This document shows, piece after piece, positions 61,199-64,000 of a stretch of DNA of 64,000 bases (position 1 is its first letter; each line of letters starts with the position of its first letter). The stretch comes from S5-A14a sp050908895. Lineage in GTDB: Bacteria > Bacillota > Clostridia > Peptostreptococcales > Anaerovoracaceae. The stretch is taken from contig CP171222.1 in assembly GCA_050908895.1 (NCBI GenBank), forward strand, positions 372,001-436,000, in the 5' to 3' direction. The translations under genes and the position numbers were made by a program. The notes beneath the pieces were generated by a model that searched no databases, was not told the origin of the DNA, and saw only the letters and a list, made by a program, of their open reading frames with translations.

Positions 61199-63400
61199 CT
61201 ATTCCTCTGTTTCTGATGAGTTAAAAAATTGTTCTAAAACATCTAACATAGACTCATAAAGGATTTTGGTAGACAAAGGAGCGTCCGGTTTAACTTTTAA
61301 ACCTTTGGCTTTCTTTTCAATTTCGTCAAAATTTGTACTCTTTGATTCGCATTTTTTTATTACGTCTCCAAATATTTCCTTGAAATTTCCTCCTAAATAA
61401 TCGAATTCGCCATCGGATACAAAGTCAAATAAGGATTTCTTATTTTCTTCTAATACTGGTTTTTCTCCTTCTGGTATATCTTCATCGTCAGAGTTAAATG
61501 TAAACTTAAACTTGTGGTCATCATCTACATCAAGGATTAATTTTAATTTTCCGTTGCTAGATTCAAAAGTGGTGCTATCTTCGCCTTCTTCTTCATCAGC
61601 TACATCTCCGGGATTCTCTTGATCCTGTTCGTCAGGCTTGTCCTCATCTTCTGTATCCGGCTTTTTTGTTCCTTTGGAAATTAATGTGATATTAAAGTTG
61701 TCAAATTTACGGTCTTTTTCTTTTACAAGCTCTTTTTCTACGACATTATTTTTTAAAGTAATGTAGCAAATTCCATGATTGTAGATAAATGACTTTGTTT
61801 GTTCTATAGTTTCGTTCTTGCTGTCCTTTGCAATAACTTCTTTGATTCCTTTGTACTGCTCTTCGGTAACTTCAAGTTTGTAATTAAAATCATCCTTCTT
61901 TGCAGGTAAAGTTGCTCTTGTACCATCTGCAAATGTTATTTGAAATTCTTTAAGCGGTCTTACATCATAGACTGTTCTTTTTTCAACTTGGAAGCGAGTG
62001 CTAATTTGCTTTTTTGATTCTTTATGCTTGAAAATAATATCAAAGAATCTGTTTTCATCCATTTTGATATTTTCTTTGTTAATAATTGTACCATCAGGAA
62101 TATTAACCTCTATGCCATACTTTTCTAAATCATTCATTTTTACAATAGCATCAGGAGTACTATCCCAGTATCTGATTGCAAGTTCGAATTCATTGAGTTT
62201 TAATCCATCTCCCATGTGCAAAATAGCGCTCTTAGGCTGTTTTGTAAAAATTAAATCCTTTACTTTATTTGCCGTGTCTTGACCTGAACTAGCGTTTTCA
62301 GCTCGTTTTAAGGCATCTTTAATGGCTGCCATTACACCTCTGTTGGAATATGTTGCTCCGGTGGCTACATCGATGTAGTCAGCCGGTTTTCTTTTTAACC
62401 AATTAATAATGCTGTCATATATCTTAGGAACTTCATTTATATCTGCTTTGATTTTTGGTAAGAATTTATTTTCAAAGTTTTTATAGCTATCTTCAAAACT
62501 TTTATCATCTCCAAATTTCACCAATCTGAAATCTGTAATTTTGTTATCTTTTACAGTTATTTCAACTTCCATTCTACGGTTAGGGTCAGTATCATAGAAA
62601 CCACCGCCTATGCCCTTATACACACCGTCTTTATATTTCTTCTCGCCGGGCAGCGGTTTATCCGGGTTGGAAGGCTTATCCGGTACAACAGGCTGATCAG
62701 GCTTAGAAGGTTGATCAGGAACTACAGGTTTGTCAGGTAGAGAAGGCTTATTTCCGCTATCCGGTTTAGTTGCATCAGGCTTTTTACTTCCTGTGTCCGC
62801 CGGCGTAGAGGTATTTCCTGCAGGTTTATTCAAATCCGCAGTATCGATAACTCCCATAAAGGCACCGGCTTCAACCTTAGGCATGTTCTTAAAGAGCTTA
62901 TCTCCTATGTTCAATGTCTGAGTAAAGTTGTATTTGTTAAGTTTATTGGAAGTATATGCTTTGGCTTCCATAAGTCCTGCTGCCGGTACTGAAGTTACCA
63001 ATCCTGCAACTAAAAGCATCGAAACCTTGGCATTTGTTGAAGAATTCATCTTCTTTCTGCTGATGAAGAAAATTGCAGCTCCGCCTGCTGCCACACAGAT
63101 TAACCAAATAGGTAATTTGCTTGAATCTCCCGTATTGGTCTTTCCGCTGTTTCCCTCGTATACCATGAGATATTTTGCGTTTTCCTTGGCGGAAATGTCA
63201 GGTAATCCTTTAGTTAAGTGAGAGATTTCTCCGCTGCTGACCTCATCCTTAGTAACGTACTGATATTCAACAGTTACTTTTTTATTCTGACCTTCTTTGC
63301 CCTCATCGGCAAAGCTTACACTAGTTGCCATAAAGCAAATAACCAGCGCAAGAGCTGATATCGCTATGGTTCTAGTGTTTAATAAATTTATTCTTTTCAT
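61199..63400 (-). CDS. Membrane FMN-binding domain protein, paralog 2
   Basis: 733 residues. Same start as paralog 1: signal-like helix, outside region, KTNTGD, hydrophobic helix with RKKM, second helix. A longer Pro/Asp/Lys linker with repeated PDKP and PDQP units (about 200-252) leads to an FMN-binding domain (about 256-370) carrying DVATGAT (344-350), a canonical flavinylation motif. The C-terminal half is beta-rich with an acidic stretch (about 590-620) and differs from paralog 1. AAAGGAG precedes the start. Extracytoplasmic redox function is inferred. Confidence 0.85.
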   Translation of the reverse strand: MKRINLLNTRTIAISALALVICFMATSVSFADEGKEGQNKKVTVEYQYVTKDEVSSGEISHLTKGLPDISAKENAKYLMVYEGNSGKTNTGDSSKLPIWLICVAAGGAAIFFISRKKMNSSTNAKVSMLLVAGLVTSVPAAGLMEAKAYTSNKLNKYNFTQTLNIGDKLFKNMPKVEAGAFMGVIDTADLNKPAGNTSTPADTGSKKPDATKPDSGNKPSLPDKPVVPDQPSKPDQPVVPDKPSNPDKPLPGEKKYKDGVYKGIGGGFYDTDPNRRMEVEITVKDNKITDFRLVKFGDDKSFEDSYKNFENKFLPKIKADINEVPKIYDSIINWLKRKPADYIDVATGATYSNRGVMAAIKDALKRAENASSGQDTANKVKDLIFTKQPKSAILHMGDGLKLNEFELAIRYWDSTPDAIVKMNDLEKYGIEVNIPDGTIINKENIKMDENRFFDIIFKHKESKKQISTRFQVEKRTVYDVRPLKEFQITFADGTRATLPAKKDDFNYKLEVTEEQYKGIKEVIAKDSKNETIEQTKSFIYNHGICYITLKNNVVEKELVKEKDRKFDNFNITLISKGTKKPDTEDEDKPDEQDQENPGDVADEEEGEDSTTFESSNGKLKLILDVDDDHKFKFTFNSDDEDIPEGEKPVLEENKKSLFDFVSDGEFDYLGGNFKEIFGDVIKKCESKSTNFDEIEKKAKGLKVKPDAPLSTKILYESMLDVLEQFFNSSETEE

Positions 63401-63437
63401 TAGAACTGCTCCTTTAGTTTTGTTTTATAATATCTTA

Positions 63438-63475
63438 TTGTGCACAACATATCTTGTCTTAGTTAAAAGACATTA
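63438..63475 (-). promoter_or_regulatory. Conserved 5' leader palindromes, copy 2
   Basis: TTGTGCACAA (63438-63447) preceded on the minus strand by a TGTCTT..AAGACA hairpin, matching the leader of paralog 1. Confidence 0.5.
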
Positions 63476-63491
63476 GATAACATAACTGATA

Positions 63492-63507
63492 GTTAGGTAC
63501 AGCTAAC
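63492..63507. promoter_or_regulatory. Candidate operator GTTAG-N6-CTAAC, copy 2
   Basis: Same palindrome and same position relative to the -10 element as copy 1. Confidence 0.55.
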
Positions 63508-63521
63508 AGTATACGAAAGTT

Positions 63522-63550
63522 ATTATAACTCAGTGATAATTTTGTGTCAA
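63522..63550 (-). promoter_or_regulatory. SigmaA promoter of FMN-binding paralog 2
   Basis: On the minus strand, TTGACA (63550-63545), 17 bases, TATAAT (63527-63522). The remainder of the 355-base gap to 63755 is AT-rich; I see no clear promoter for the PstS-like gene. Confidence 0.9.
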
Positions 63551-63755
63551 TAAAAATTTTAAAATATTTTTTATAATCGGCGTAATATATGGGTTGGAAT
63601 ATGAAGTTAAACAATGATGCATAAATATCCTTTTAGAATGCCCTATTTTTTGAATTTTACAAAAACTTTACAATTAGCCGGTAACAAACCTTACTTTGTA
63701 TGTGTAACATAAGTACCATAGATGAAATGTAAAAATTAAGAAAGGAAACGCAGCC

Positions 63756-64000
63756 ATGAAAAAAAATAAATTAATCTCAGTATTTTTGGCAGGAGCTTTT
63801 TTGTTAACAACAACACTTGGTCTAACTGCATGTGGAGAAAAAAACAGCGACAATAAAACCGGAGACGGAAATATAAGCGTTGTATCAAGGGAAGAAGGGT
63901 CCGGAACCAGAGGAGCATTTATAGAACTGGTGGGGATAGAAGAGAAAAACGATAAAGGGGAGAAAGTGGACAATACGGTTAATACAGCGGTTATAAGTAA
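63756..64000 (+). CDS. pstS: PstS-like phosphate-binding lipoprotein, 3' end outside window
   Basis: 81 codons are visible. The signal peptide ends in the lipobox LTAC. The mature start ISVVSREEGSGTRGAFIELVGI is the typical first phosphate-binding segment of PstS-type proteins (SGTRGAF with the Ser and Arg ligands). GAAAGGA precedes ATG 63756 by about nine bases. The rest of the gene, and probably the pstCAB transporter genes, lies to the right of the window. Confidence 0.85.
   Translation, partial: MKKNKLISVFLAGAFLLTTTLGLTACGEKNSDNKTGDGNISVVSREEGSGTRGAFIELVGIEEKNDKGEKVDNTVNTAVIS

Noticed and set aside
56889..63507. DtxR/IdeR box for GTTAG-N6-CTAAC
   Set aside because: DtxR-type sites have the two halves almost touching; here they are six bases apart, so the regulator is left unnamed.
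1..64000. tRNA or rRNA genes
   Set aside because: I saw no cloverleaf with a TTCGA-type arm or rRNA segment while reading both strands; a tRNA scan would settle it.

Overview
The window is low-GC DNA of Gram-positive, anaerobic, amino-acid-fermenting type. Evidence: Clostridia-like AGGAGG ribosome binding sites, lipoproteins, four proteins with choline-binding-like wall repeats, oxygen-sensitive enzymes (4-hydroxybutyryl-CoA dehydratase), rubrerythrin and superoxide reductase, and no respiratory genes. The best guess is class Clostridia, in or near the Anaerovoracaceae/Peptostreptococcaceae. This is inferred from gene content only.

Region 1 (1-20.9 kb) is a fermentation locus for 4-aminobutyrate (GABA) and related amines. 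A sigma-54 activator whose sensor half resembles 3,5-diaminohexanoate dehydrogenase (871-3000) is followed by three 20-bp-spaced upstream repeats, a terminator and a perfect -24/-12 promoter. Next come a two-subunit CoA-transferase, thiolase, two class III aminotransferases, 4-hydroxybutyryl-CoA dehydratase, 4-hydroxybutyrate CoA-transferase, 4-hydroxybutyrate dehydrogenase and glutamate dehydrogenase. Together they convert GABA via succinate semialdehyde and 4-hydroxybutyrate to crotonyl-CoA; thiolase and CoA-transferase serve the acetyl-CoA and butyrate ends. A sensor kinase/NtrC-type regulator pair then precedes a sigma-54-promoted TRAP transporter.

Region 2 (20.9-33.3 kb) holds a PLD-like protein, a NimA-like flavoprotein, superoxide reductase, a ZIP transporter, a zinc-uptake cluster (ZinT-like lipoprotein, ZnuA, ZnuC, ZnuB), a Fur-family regulator with a perfect Fur box and rubrerythrin, and an UPF0126 membrane protein interrupted by an in-frame amber codon. 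A RocR-like sigma-54 activator then controls an NhaC-type antiporter and a ureohydrolase.

Region 3 (33.3-44.2 kb) is the most striking. Two operons each begin with a cobalamin-type riboswitch plus terminator. The first encodes a DUF4430 (transcobalamin C-terminal-like) lipoprotein, an ECF T component and one polypeptide fusing two ECF ATPases to an S component. The second encodes MoxR, a lipoprotein resembling an alpha/alpha-barrel, DUF58, a transglutaminase-like protein without its cysteine, and a second DUF4430 protein. I read this as a surface vitamin B12 capture and import system in which the two domains of animal intrinsic factor/transcobalamin occur as separate proteins.

Region 4 (44.2-64 kb) is a surface-protein region. 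It has four wall-repeat proteins built from shuffled modules and 60-bp tandem repeats, two paralogous membrane FMN-binding proteins with matching promoters and leaders, a two-gene alpha-oxoamine synthase/short-chain reductase operon, a frameshifted CAAX protease, an IS256-family element with two stop codons in its transposase, a diverged relic of a related element, and the start of a PstS-like phosphate-binding lipoprotein at the right edge.
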